Assembly (NCBI RefSeq): GCF_000236905.1
Contig: NC_016522.1
Location: 124,001 to 188,000 of the forward strand
Reading direction: 5' to 3'
Source: Tetrapisispora phaffii CBS 4417
Lineage: Eukaryota; Ascomycota; Saccharomycetes; Saccharomycetales; Saccharomycetaceae
Length of the DNA: 64,000 nucleotides
In this document: positions 30,396-39,527 of the stretch, piece by piece
Layout: every line of letters begins with the position of its first letter
Numbering within the stretch: the stretch's first letter is position 1
Notes under the pieces: model-generated
What the model saw: the letters and a program-made list of their open reading frames with translations, nothing else
Database searches by the model: none
What the model was told of the DNA's origin: nothing
Translations under genes and position numbers: made by a program

Positions 30396-30960
30396 CGTAA
30401 CACCTGACCTCTATTCTTCTGTTATCCTTGAATGAAACCTTCTGTTTTCTCTCCACGACACAACAACTCGAGTAACTTAGATTGATATTTCCATGAACAA
30501 CATTAAATAACAGAACCTAAATCACAAACTGGCTGATATGCTACTCGCTCCTCTACCAAGATCCAAACAACACTCCCCATTAAAATAACAATAGCATTGT
30601 GAACCCAGATTATATTGAAATCGTTCACTGATGAACTTTTGAAGGATTGATTATAGAATTTTTTCGATGCAACAGTAAGAATTGGCCGCATAAATCGGGA
30701 AAAACAGTTGCCGACTTGGTATGCCTTTGTGTTTGGTGAAATAAATAAACAGCCAGACAGTCAGGCAAGAGACACTAGTGAGAGAAGGTCGATGCTTTTG
30801 GAACTTATTCAATGGTTGTGATGGTTTGTTGCTAAAGGTTTTGGTTGTATGGAGGGGAGGGAGGTTCTTGAGGAATTTGAAATCGTGTTTCCATTGGTAT
30901 TTCTTGTGGAACTGAGCGCCGTAACTTAGGCTCATTGTCTTGGAAGAGAGTAATGAGATT
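30396..30960. other. Divergent promoter region of CKI1 and USB1
   Basis: The 565-base spacer has an AGGGG stress-type element at 30853-30857 near USB1. I found no clear CATGTG inositol/choline element for CKI1. No gene is visible; the short open frames overlap and lack protein character. Confidence 0.5.
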
Positions 30961-31779
30961 ATGGATTTGTTGAGAGATAACTATAGTGACAGTGACAGGG
31001 ACAGTGACGACGAGGAGAAACGCGCACAAGATTCCGACGTGGTTGTTCCAGAGTTATCGGAAGCCGTTTTAGATAAATATAATATTGCACCCAGTGTCTC
31101 GCGCTTGTACAGTCGAAGAGATAGTCAAGGAATGTTCAATGGTTTTATTAATATACAATACAGGACGTCGACGGAGATGAGGATGAAATTGTTGCATAAC
31201 ATTGTGAAAATCAATTCCAAGTGTAATACGAAGCTGGAGCCGTTGTTCTTTACTGAGCTGGGCTCGCCGGCTGTTCTACATATATCCTTATCGCAGAATC
31301 TTTTCTTTCAATCTCAAGAACAAAGGAACTCGTTCTATCGGCTGCTCGAGCAGAAAATACACACTGCAGAAATCCGTCCATTCGACGTCAAGTTTGATGC
31401 TAGACCAATCTGGTTTGCTCCGCTGGACACCAAGAGAAAAACGCTGTTTTTGGTTTACAAAGTGGAAGACTTGATATTGGAATCGAAATTTAAGCCTCTG
31501 CAAAACTGTATCAACAGATCTTTGAGAGAGATTTTCCCCGACAAGAGGATTAAAGAGTTTGAAGTCAGCTTGAATAATCTACACATGTCAATCGCTAAAA
31601 TGCTGGACACTCCAGACACACTCATACGTAAATACAACAAGAAGACAATGGATCCATTCTTAGACCCAGATGAACATGCCGAAGAATTCATGGTTCTGCC
31701 GTCCTTCACCGTCAAACAAATAAAGTGCGACGTTAATAGGAAAGTCATTAATATAAAGTTGCTGCATCCTCAGACTTGA
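30961..31779 (+). CDS. USB1: U6 snRNA 3'-end processing phosphodiesterase Usb1
   Basis: Usb1 is a 2H phosphodiesterase that trims the U6 snRNA 3' tail. Both catalytic H-x-S motifs are present in the 272-residue protein: HIS at residues 107-109 and HMS at 208-210, separated by the usual distance. The N-terminus is acidic and disordered (DNYSDSDRDSDDEE). The C-terminal FTVKQIKCDV and LLHP are typical of the family. The frame is open seven codons further upstream but without an ATG, so 30961 (MDLLRDNYSDSD) is the start. Length compares with 290 in S. cerevisiae. It is transcribed away from CKI1, as YLR132C and YLR133W are. Confidence 0.92.
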   Translation: MDLLRDNYSDSDRDSDDEEKRAQDSDVVVPELSEAVLDKYNIAPSVSRLYSRRDSQGMFNGFINIQYRTSTEMRMKLLHNIVKINSKCNTKLEPLFFTELGSPAVLHISLSQNLFFQSQEQRNSFYRLLEQKIHTAEIRPFDVKFDARPIWFAPLDTKRKTLFLVYKVEDLILESKFKPLQNCINRSLREIFPDKRIKEFEVSLNNLHMSIAKMLDTPDTLIRKYNKKTMDPFLDPDEHAEEFMVLPSFTVKQIKCDVNRKVINIKLLHPQT

Positions 31780-32348
31780 GAGGAACCAGACCTTGTCCAT
31801 CCAAGAAGCAGACAATCACCATTGAGTATACCCATTGCCTTAACTCAGGTCATCGCAACCCCAGCCTGTCAAAGTACTTCTATTCGTGGTCACATGACAT
31901 GATTCCCCTTTTTGGCAACACAGTTTGAGTTGTTTCCTCATTCGGAAACATGTAAATAGAAAACCGAAATCGTTTTCTCTCGAGAAGAGATGCCTGAAAC
32001 TTTTCATGAAGACAGTGTGAACAACAGTTAGTAAGGACATCAGGGAATCCCATGCATGTATTGCTAATCAATTGCAGGATGTGGATTGTTTATGTTCAGA
32101 TTGTTTATAGTAATTGGCATGTTTTTTCTATTTCCTTAACTCCAAATATAAGTATCACACTTAGCTGTCACTTTTGAAAATTCGGTTACAGATATATATA
32201 TTTACACACATATATATACATAAGTGTTTGTAGTTGTACTGCTTTAGAATCAACAACATAGACACCTTCATAAGGAATACTGGTGAGATCAGCTTTCTAG
32301 CACTCTATTTGAGACCCATCTGGTTGCGAAACAAAACTAACTGATATT
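31780..32348. other. Intergenic: promoter of the ACE2/SWI5 gene
   Basis: The 569-base spacer lies between two plus-strand genes. It contains the Mcm1-forkhead composite and two further TGTTTAT forkhead words (32087-32093 and 32102-32108). A GTCACATG word is at 31889-31896, and an AT dinucleotide run around 32192-32222 is a possible TATA region. Confidence 0.65.
31933..31958 (+). promoter_or_regulatory. Mcm1-Fkh composite element (G2/M control)
   Basis: TTTCC-N6-GGAAA at 31933-31948 is a dyad of the Mcm1 P-box type (CC-N6-GG). Three bases later GTAAATA (31952-31958) matches the forkhead consensus RYMAAYA. This arrangement drives the CLB2 cluster, which includes SWI5 and ACE2 in S. cerevisiae. 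It lies about 400 bases upstream of the ATG. Confidence 0.7.
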
Positions 32349-34391
32349 ATGGAGTTTGGCGCTTTTTCTGACAATTGGGTAAATAACCAATCTGAATTAT
32401 TTGGTCTAGGTAATTATTGTGTGCCTAAGGGAAATGATAGCCAGCAATCGAAACCTAAAACTAAAAAGAAATACCCAAGTTCATTGAGTGCAGCTAATAT
32501 GGACAACGATTTGGGAAATGGAATGCTATCGCCAAGCTTGGACGAGTTTAATGTGCTCATGGCCCCAACTCCAAAGGATAGTGAAAGGGATTTGAATGAT
32601 ATCAATTGGGATCAATTGAATTTGGATTTTTCTCCATTTCAAAAGACTTTAAAGGATTTTTCAGTAAACCAACATCCACAACAAGGCAAGAGAGTGATTA
32701 GTGGTACCGCTATATTCGGTTTCCAAAACCATGATAAATCATTCCAGTTGCCACATTCTGATTTTAACGCAGAGGAAGCTAATGACATGCAAATGGATGA
32801 TGACGCTAATCTTGACCCAACTGATGTTAACACTTTGCTAAAACAACAACGTGAGTTACGGTTAGCCTTAGAACAGCAAAAAGAGGCCAATATGGAACTA
32901 GAAAAACAACTAGATAGTATGAAGAGACAGCAGAGTTTGAGCAATAGTCCTGAACTACAGCAAAACCAATTTACGTTTAACACTTTGAAAGTCATCAATA
33001 CTCTAGATGAAGTTGAGCAAATGTTTAATAGCGGTGGTGACGAATTGTTAGAATCGCCAACTAAGAAGCAGAAGAAGAACATAAATAAGAATTCAATGGA
33101 ACATATACCAGAGCATTACAGAAAATCTAGTAGCACCTTGAGAAAGATGGGTAACTTATTTGAAGAACTGAATTTTGGAATGAAAGATTCTAGTGATGAC
33201 TCTCTGGGAGTTTTGCATAAGACTGATTCTAATATTATTACCTACCATAATCAATTAATATCCCCAGCTTTCTCTACGAACTTCAGTCCTAGAAATTCAA
33301 ATATGGACTTGTCTGAGTCGATAACGGGAGACCTAAACGATGGTCTCAAGCTAACAAATATATCAGCTGGCTCGATGGTGTTAGGTTTAGGTTTACATTC
33401 GGATAAAAAGGCATCCGTAAATGTTATGTCGTCAATCCCCGGTTCAACTACTAATAGTCCTAGAAAAGTTTCAAGTCCTAAAAGGAAATCGGAAACATCA
33501 AATGCCATGGACTCAAACTTTGTGAATAAATTTAGCTCTACTTCTAAATTGATATTTACATCTAATAAAAACAATAGAGAAAGTAAAAAGGGAACTTCTG
33601 AGGCTGTGTCTAACGAAGAAATAGATGAAGTGGTCAATGAAGCATCATCTCCTGTGTTGAAGTCACAAGCTCAACTTAAGAGCAAAATTCCACAATTTCA
33701 ATTAAATTTGATTAATTCTAATGGACCAGATAACTTAAGCCCAGTAAAAATAACGAGAAAATTAACAACACTTCCAAGAGGGTCTATTGATATATATGTA
33801 AAGGAACTAGAGGGTAAAATGTTTGAATGTCTTTACCCAGATTGTGGGAAAACATTTAAAAGAAGATATAATGTGAGATCACATATTCAAACACATTTAC
33901 AAGATAGACCATATAAATGTGACATGCCTGGATGTGATAAAGGTTTTGTCAGAAATCATGATCTTTTAAGACATAAAAAATGTCATGAAGAAAAAACTTT
34001 TGAGTGTCCTTGTGGTAAAAAATTCAACCGTGAAGATGCATTGATTGTTCACAGGTGTAGAATGATATGTATCGGTGGTAAACAATATGAAAATATTGTA
34101 ATAAAAAGATCACCAAGAAAGCGTGGAAGACCAAGAAAAAATGAATCATTAACAGGCACAGCAGATAAGGATAATTTAGATGGAAATTCTAGCACGAAAC
34201 AAGGTGATTTACTTCAGAAAGATGTTATGGGGAAATTAAATCTTGATACCGAAAAGAATGTATTTCTGAATAAAACATCTAATTTTAACATGGAAAATCC
34301 ATCTCTACTACTATTATCACAGGAATCTGTTAAACTGGAAGAAACAGAAATGGCAGAGTTTGATAATTCTAACGTTAATTTCGATATGTAA
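32349..34391 (+). CDS. ACE2: Cell-cycle zinc-finger transcription factor of the Ace2/Swi5 family
   Basis: Factors of this family enter the nucleus at mitotic exit and activate M/G1 genes for cell separation, or HO in the case of Swi5. The 680-residue protein has three zinc fingers at about 494-573: two C2H2 and a terminal C2HC-like one with CPCGKKFNREDAL. The N-terminal half looks like Ace2, with SGTAIFGFQNHDKSF near 117 and the coiled segment LLKQQRELRLALEQQKE near 163. Yet the part after the fingers, YENIVIKRSPRKRGRPRK, is a basic, Cdk-site-bearing nuclear localisation signal that I associate with Swi5. It thus keeps features of both ohnologues, and either symbol could be argued. The promoter carries a Mcm1-Fkh element. 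Confidence 0.85.
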   Translation: MEFGAFSDNWVNNQSELFGLGNYCVPKGNDSQQSKPKTKKKYPSSLSAANMDNDLGNGMLSPSLDEFNVLMAPTPKDSERDLNDINWDQLNLDFSPFQKTLKDFSVNQHPQQGKRVISGTAIFGFQNHDKSFQLPHSDFNAEEANDMQMDDDANLDPTDVNTLLKQQRELRLALEQQKEANMELEKQLDSMKRQQSLSNSPELQQNQFTFNTLKVINTLDEVEQMFNSGGDELLESPTKKQKKNINKNSMEHIPEHYRKSSSTLRKMGNLFEELNFGMKDSSDDSLGVLHKTDSNIITYHNQLISPAFSTNFSPRNSNMDLSESITGDLNDGLKLTNISAGSMVLGLGLHSDKKASVNVMSSIPGSTTNSPRKVSSPKRKSETSNAMDSNFVNKFSSTSKLIFTSNKNNRESKKGTSEAVSNEEIDEVVNEASSPVLKSQAQLKSKIPQFQLNLINSNGPDNLSPVKITRKLTTLPRGSIDIYVKELEGKMFECLYPDCGKTFKRRYNVRSHIQTHLQDRPYKCDMPGCDKGFVRNHDLLRHKKCHEEKTFECPCGKKFNREDALIVHRCRMICIGGKQYENIVIKRSPRKRGRPRKNESLTGTADKDNLDGNSSTKQGDLLQKDVMGKLNLDTEKNVFLNKTSNFNMENPSLLLLSQESVKLEETEMAEFDNSNVNFDM

Positions 34392-34451
34392 TAATACCCT
34401 AATTCTATACCGTTTCAAAGATAATTATTTTTATAAAATAAATTTATTATG

Positions 34452-34509
34452 TATATATATATATANNNNNNNNNNNNNNNNNNNNTATATATATATATAT
34501 ATATATATA
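34452..34509. repeat. TA microsatellite interrupted by a 20-base assembly gap
   Basis: A (TA)n run from 34452 is broken by 20 N at 34466-34485 and continues to 34509, between the converging ACE2/SWI5 gene and DIP2. The N block is an assembly gap, so the true repeat length is unknown. Confidence 0.95.
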
Positions 34510-34581
34510 ATATTCAAACTAGACATTTAATATGATAATAAAATAAATTTATTGTACTACAACTATATGTACTAATGGTTT

Positions 34582-37395
34582 TTATGCTAGTGTTCCAAAA
34601 ATCCTCTTCTTGGAATTTTTTTCTTCCTGTTTCTTTTGATCTTCTTCATCTATGAATTCATAATTGTGCTTCAAATTCCATTGCTGTTTGATGAATTTCA
34701 AACCTTGAATATTGAAACCTAAATCATCTACATTAGCTTGTAAAGAAGTTCTTAATTTATTTTTCACACTGGTAATTTGCTTTTTTAGGACATCGTTTCT
34801 CTGTGATATTAATTCTTTATGGTTTGCCTTTACAATAATGAATAAGTTTTTACATATTAGAGCTAGACGATTTTTCAATATCTCTGGATCATCCATAACT
34901 ATATCAATGAATTTCAAAAATTGTAAGACATAAGAAAATGGTAACACTAATAAGGCATCTTCTAATTGGGAAGGTTTTATTTTAATTAAGGTATCCATAA
35001 TGTACTGATCTGGTCTTCTATTGATAGCAAGTAAAATAGCATTTCCTTGAGGTTTTACAGGAGGTTCACCAGCTTTCTTTTTCTCCCATTGCTTGTAGTC
35101 TTTATTATATTTTTCTAAGGCCTCAATTTCTGAAAAACCTAATTCTAAAGCTTCCATTAATCTTTCACCAGATTTTAAAGATTCCATGGTTTGATTACGA
35201 ACACTAGTAGATTCATCCATTCCGTCTTCAATGTCTGCTTTAAAAGCTGAGTCACCAGAGCCTTCTTCCAATGAAGTCAATAGTGTATCTTCGTATTGTT
35301 CTTCCAATTCTTTTTCCCTTTCTTCTTCTAAAAATACCTGATCATCAGTTTCTTTCCAAACTCTCATAGAGTGATCGTGAGACGAAGAAACTACTGTAGA
35401 ACCATCAGATGTAATTGCTAAGGCCCAAACTTCACTCTGATGAGCAGCTAGCTTTTGAACACATTCAAATTTATCACCATCCCAATATTTCACTAACCCA
35501 TCTTTAGAGGAACTGAAAAAATTATGAGATTCTGGTAAAAAGCAAACATTCATAATAGAATCTTGATGAGCAAATAAAGATTTATGACAGTCACCAAAAT
35601 CCAAGCCCCAAATTTTGATGTTTTTATCAGCAGATGATGTGATAATTAGTTTAGAATCAAATGATATGTCAATTGAAAGTACTGGTAATTTGTGACCATA
35701 TAAACTTAAGAAGAATTTCATTGAGTCTAAGAAAAAAACCTTAACAGTATTATCTAATAATGATACTGCTAAATATTTATCTTCAGGAGAAATTTTAACA
35801 CTTAAAATGTCATCATTCAACTCTAAAGTTGTATCGTGAATTAATTTCATTACTGGGACGAATTTATCGGTGGTTCCTGGTACTAGATCTTGTTCGATCG
35901 AAAAATTCCAAAACTTAATACTTTTATCAGCAGAACCTGTGACTAATCGTTTACCATCTTGAGTAATATCTAGAGACCAAATAGCTGCGTTGTGAGCGAC
36001 ATCTATCGACTCTATTAAAGTTGATGTGACCAAATCAAACAACTGGATTTGTCCTTCTCTTGTTCCGATCACACATAAAGTGCCACTTGGCAAAAATTTA
36101 CAAGTTAAAGCATAACCACAGTCAAAAGTTCTTATACAAGATTTAGTCTTTAGATTCCAAATTTTTAGCAAGCCATTCGAAGCTGATGCTAATAGTTTAT
36201 TGTCGTCACTAATATCTATGGAACGAATATCTGTTCTATGTCCTTTTTGTTCAATGGTGTAGAGTTTTGAAGGTGATGGATTCTTAGGTAATCTCTTTTC
36301 ATATGGAATTGAATAATATTCGATAGTATTACTCGAAGTAGTCACTACGAGTTCTATTTTTGAGTTAGCTGCCACTGTCCATGAAACAGCTTTGATTTTA
36401 TATGTTGATTTAATAATTTGAAAAGGTTGTAACATCAAAGAAACGTATGTATCAATAAAATATTGTTGAATTTGTTCATCTGTGCTACCTTTTTCTTTCA
36501 TTCTTTTTTCTCTCTTTTTCAGAGCCCTTGATATTTCATCTTGTTTTCTAATTCTAAATATCTCTACAGTTTTATCAGAGTTTTGAATGTATAAAAATGT
36601 TGTCTCATCAGCGGTAGTTTTAAAATTCACAGATAAACCTCTTTGCTTACTCTGCTTCTCATATGTACCTTTTTCGACTATCTTGGAACCATTTTCTTTT
36701 GAGGTATCTAAATTCCAAATTTTAATTTGTGAATCAGTACCTGTGGTGACAACCAAATCACCATGTACGCCCAAAGCCCAACATTCGCCTGTTTGGGCTA
36801 TGTGGGTCTCTACACATTGTTGGGTCTTTAAATCCCAGAGTTTAATCAAACCATCCTTAGCGGTACTGACTAACCAATCCTCTCCTTCACACCATATTCC
36901 TGTAATGGCATCCTTATGTGAACGTAGTTTGAATACACCTACTTCACTCACCAAATCCCAGATAATGATATCGGAATCTCTAGAACCAGACATCAATCTT
37001 GTACCAGTTGAATCGAATTTCAGAATTGTGACACCAGATTTATGGCCACTGAAACTCAAAAGAACCGTCTTGGACATTAGATCCCAAATTTTAATGACAC
37101 CATCAGCATACCCTGCCGCCAACAAATTTGTCTCATCATGGTATTCTAAATATGTAACTTCAGCGGGTTTGCTGGATTTGACATCAATTGAACCAGGTGG
37201 TAGACCGTCGGATAGGACCGATAACAATTCACCGGTCTTAATGTCCCATAAATTTATATTCTCCAAAGCACCAGTTAAAACCTGACCCACATTTGACTTT
37301 CTACTGTCACTAGATGGAAGCCATACACAATTTGCATTCGTAGTAATAACACCAAACACAGAGTCCTGTTCAAAACGTTGATACGATTTTACCAT
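34582..37395 (-). CDS. DIP2: U3 snoRNP / SSU processome WD40 protein Dip2 (Utp12)
   Basis: Dip2 belongs to the UtpB subcomplex of the small-subunit processome and is needed for 18S rRNA maturation in the nucleolus. The 937-residue protein (S. cerevisiae 943) has two tandem seven-bladed propellers. WD-type repeats recur from about 45 to 680, for example GVIKIWDLMSKT, GLIKLWDLKTQQ and KSIKFWNFS. The Utp12 domain follows near 780-900 and a basic tail ends the protein. The frame is open 11 codons further to 37428, but MVKSYQRFEQDSVFGVI at 37395 is the family N-terminus and the first ATG. The promoter has PAC and RRPE, as expected for a ribosome-biogenesis gene. Confidence 0.96.
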   Translation of the reverse strand: MVKSYQRFEQDSVFGVITTNANCVWLPSSDSRKSNVGQVLTGALENINLWDIKTGELLSVLSDGLPPGSIDVKSSKPAEVTYLEYHDETNLLAAGYADGVIKIWDLMSKTVLLSFSGHKSGVTILKFDSTGTRLMSGSRDSDIIIWDLVSEVGVFKLRSHKDAITGIWCEGEDWLVSTAKDGLIKLWDLKTQQCVETHIAQTGECWALGVHGDLVVTTGTDSQIKIWNLDTSKENGSKIVEKGTYEKQSKQRGLSVNFKTTADETTFLYIQNSDKTVEIFRIRKQDEISRALKKREKRMKEKGSTDEQIQQYFIDTYVSLMLQPFQIIKSTYKIKAVSWTVAANSKIELVVTTSSNTIEYYSIPYEKRLPKNPSPSKLYTIEQKGHRTDIRSIDISDDNKLLASASNGLLKIWNLKTKSCIRTFDCGYALTCKFLPSGTLCVIGTREGQIQLFDLVTSTLIESIDVAHNAAIWSLDITQDGKRLVTGSADKSIKFWNFSIEQDLVPGTTDKFVPVMKLIHDTTLELNDDILSVKISPEDKYLAVSLLDNTVKVFFLDSMKFFLSLYGHKLPVLSIDISFDSKLIITSSADKNIKIWGLDFGDCHKSLFAHQDSIMNVCFLPESHNFFSSSKDGLVKYWDGDKFECVQKLAAHQSEVWALAITSDGSTVVSSSHDHSMRVWKETDDQVFLEEEREKELEEQYEDTLLTSLEEGSGDSAFKADIEDGMDESTSVRNQTMESLKSGERLMEALELGFSEIEALEKYNKDYKQWEKKKAGEPPVKPQGNAILLAINRRPDQYIMDTLIKIKPSQLEDALLVLPFSYVLQFLKFIDIVMDDPEILKNRLALICKNLFIIVKANHKELISQRNDVLKKQITSVKNKLRTSLQANVDDLGFNIQGLKFIKQQWNLKHNYEFIDEEDQKKQEEKNSKKRIFGTLA

Positions 37396-37620
37396 ACTCA
37401 CTCGCTTACAGTAAACGCAATAGAACAAAAGTCTTGTAATACGTTATTTTATCCTCTTCAAAAGACCAATTATCAAGTGCGTCTTGAAATACAAAAACCT
37501 TCGACAGTTATATACAGAAAAGCTCCTAGTTTACAAAAACACCAATCACAAGTATCACAAAATTCAATAAAGAAGAAAATTCTTCGACACAATCTCTTAT
37601 ACAACTTGCATCAAGCTTTT

Positions 37621-37654
37621 AAAATCTCATCTCATCTCATGCATTTCATCTCAT
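37621..37654 (-). repeat. CTCAT repeat cluster in the DIP2 promoter
   Basis: Three tandem CTCAT units preceded by AAAAT (37621-37640) and a further CTCAT at 37650-37654. The first 20 bases are identical to 10601-10620 at the edge of the ACL4 array. Confidence 0.7.
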
Positions 37655-37684
37655 CATGTCTTGTCAGCTTTAAAAGTTCAGAAG

Positions 37685-37713
37685 CTCATCGCTTAAAATC
37701 TTTAAAATTTTTC
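37685..37713 (-). promoter_or_regulatory. PAC and RRPE elements of DIP2
   Basis: CTCATCGC at 37685-37692 is a perfect PAC on the minus strand. AAAATTTTTC at 37704-37713 is an RRPE in the same orientation. The pair lies about 290-320 bases upstream of DIP2. Confidence 0.78.
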
Positions 37714-38175
37714 GTTTTGTCAAGAATTTCCACGTCTCCACTACGTTAAAAGTGATAACTTCTTGCATTGGGCGGACAGGTGAAAGAGTCGGTTAAGAGA
37801 CAGCGTCAGTTAACGGTGGAATAATACATGGTTCAGTGTCATGTTAGCTCCATTAAGACCCTTTTGATCTGAATTGATTAGCTTACTATCAGTTTAATGG
37901 AGTGATGTTTGGTGCACTGGTATCGAAGTAATTTCTGAGACAAAATTGTGGTCCCCATGCCACGATAAAACCAAAAAAAATGACAATCAAGAGAGTTATT
38001 TATGTTTTGCAATCGAGATGTAGCTTTCAAGTATATACAGGACAATATGTTCAAAGGTGATACAACCACGTTAAAGATAAACATAAGTTTTTTTATACTA
38101 CTTAGTTTACAGCTATTACTTATACTATTTATATGTTTAATTCTAATGGTGCTTTGTTAATTGTGTCTTTTCAAG

Positions 38176-39107
38176 TTAATTCAATTTACCGTTTTCTTCT
38201 AGGTATTCGTGGTATTCATCCATTATATATGGCCATGGGTCCATTGGATCGTACTCGTCCTTGAATTCAGTTACTGTAGGAAACTTTTTGAAGAACTCTA
38301 AAATCATCTTCCATTCGTCTTTGGTAATCGTTTTTTTACCACTTATCGTTAAGAATTTGTTCCAATTATCTAATTGTTCTTTTTCTATATGAAGAGGCGT
38401 TCCATCACCGAAGAACAGCTTCCAATACTCCTTGGCTGTGTCTATTTGTATGCTTTTCATGTTTTCTTCCGTAATCAAACCAAATGAATAGTTATATATA
38501 TATGTGAAATAATTTATATCTGAGCGCAGGTTCTCCCCAACAGTCTCCAATTCATCCTTGATGTCTTTAATGTTAGAGCATTTCTTATTATACCAGGCCT
38601 CCAGAAATTGGTTTCTTGTTATGCAATCTGTTAAATTGTTGCATCCCATAACATTAGCTAAACATAAAGTAGTCAAATCTTCCAGTTCGTAGCCTAAATC
38701 CTCTATGAATTGTATCAGTCCATCCGCATCAATACCAACATCTTCCTCATTTCCACTGGAACCATCTACATACTTCTGGTTGTTGTACCTTTCAAATAGC
38801 TCAATTAACTCCGCTGGGTATTCTCTGGGAACATCATGCACGAATCCACCCAATTCTTGATCGTAGAACTCATTTAAAGCGTAATTCAAATTCCAATCGT
38901 TGCCACTCAAATACTTCCGAGCAACTTTATTGCTACTACTAGTCAATTGTTGAAATTCCCTAACAATCGAATCCTGTTGCGACTAAGATAAACATGGTCA
39001 TCAATTGTTAAATGTTGTATTCAATTGAAAATATAACCTGTTAGTTATGTGAAAATGAAAATTAAATCCTGATAACAATTTGTTAATGTCATGAAAATAC
39101 ATACCAT
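38176..39107 (-). CDS. DCN1: Cullin neddylation co-E3 Dcn1, spliced (exons 39107-39105 and 38982-38176)
   Basis: Dcn1 helps Ubc12 attach Rub1/Nedd8 to the cullin Cdc53. The continuous frame has no ATG at the start of the UBA-like domain; it begins with TTG at 38946. Splicing out 38983-39104 joins a one-codon exon, ATG, to a second exon. This gives MSQQDSIVREFQQL, then VARKYLSGNDWNLNYALNEFYD, of 269 residues, the same length as the S. cerevisiae protein. The PONY/DCUN1 domain covers about 60-260, with EDLTTLCLANVMGC, KEYWKLFFGDG and WPYIMDEYHEYL visible. RUB1, its substrate's modifier, lies at the far end of this window, probably by chance. It keeps the S. cerevisiae arrangement beside DIP2 and APC2. 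Confidence 0.9.
38983..39104 (-). other. Spliceosomal intron of DCN1 (122 bases)
   Basis: On the minus strand the intron opens GTATGT directly after the ATG codon and closes with CTTAG at 38983. A branch-point-like AACTAAC lies at 39046-39040, about 57 bases before the acceptor. No AG dinucleotide intervenes beyond the one lying too close to the branch point. Removing it restores the frame and a start codon. AACTAAC differs from canonical TACTAAC at its first base. Confidence 0.85.
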
Positions 39108-39527
39108 AAATAGTAGATAGACACACTACCAGTTATACTGTGCCCTATATATCACTTATATACTGCATTGCCTACTTCAACATCACAATAACTGTATTCT
39201 AACCCTTTATATACACTTTATCCTTTATTTTTTATTTACATAACAAATCCGAAAATGATCCCAACAAGGTTTTCGATGAGTTGTAAGTTTTCCTATTGGT
39301 ATTTTAGACAAAAACAAAAGATATTATAAATTATTGGAAGGTAAATAAGAGCTCTGGCAATATCTTCATACAAAGTGTAATATTGTCGTAAGCCTAATAT
39401 ATGAAATTCTATAATAACTACCTTTTTGAGTGAATAGAAACAAAGATTTTTTGGAACACAATTGTTCTTGCACAAAAGTACAAAGACAATATATAAGGCA
39501 TAATTGAGTTTTATTTTACTGAAGAAG
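39108..39527. other. Divergent promoter region of DCN1 and APC2
   Basis: A 420-base AT-rich spacer. I see no well-supported factor site and no gene. Confidence 0.5.

Larger units (their letters stand above)
37396..38175. other. Intergenic: DIP2 promoter and DCN1 3' region
   Basis: A 780-base spacer between minus-strand genes. The ribosome-biogenesis elements near 37621-37713 serve DIP2. The part from 37750 to 38175 shows no gene. Confidence 0.6.

Noticed and set aside
31889..31960. GTCACATG followed by a TTCCGAA-type word (on the minus strand), resembling CDEI and CDEIII of a point centromere
   Set aside because: The intervening DNA is short and not AT-rich, and the second word is better explained as the centre of a Mcm1-Fkh element in front of a G2/M gene.
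38944..38946. TTG as start codon of DCN1
   Set aside because: The intron model supplies a normal ATG and a full-length N-terminus.
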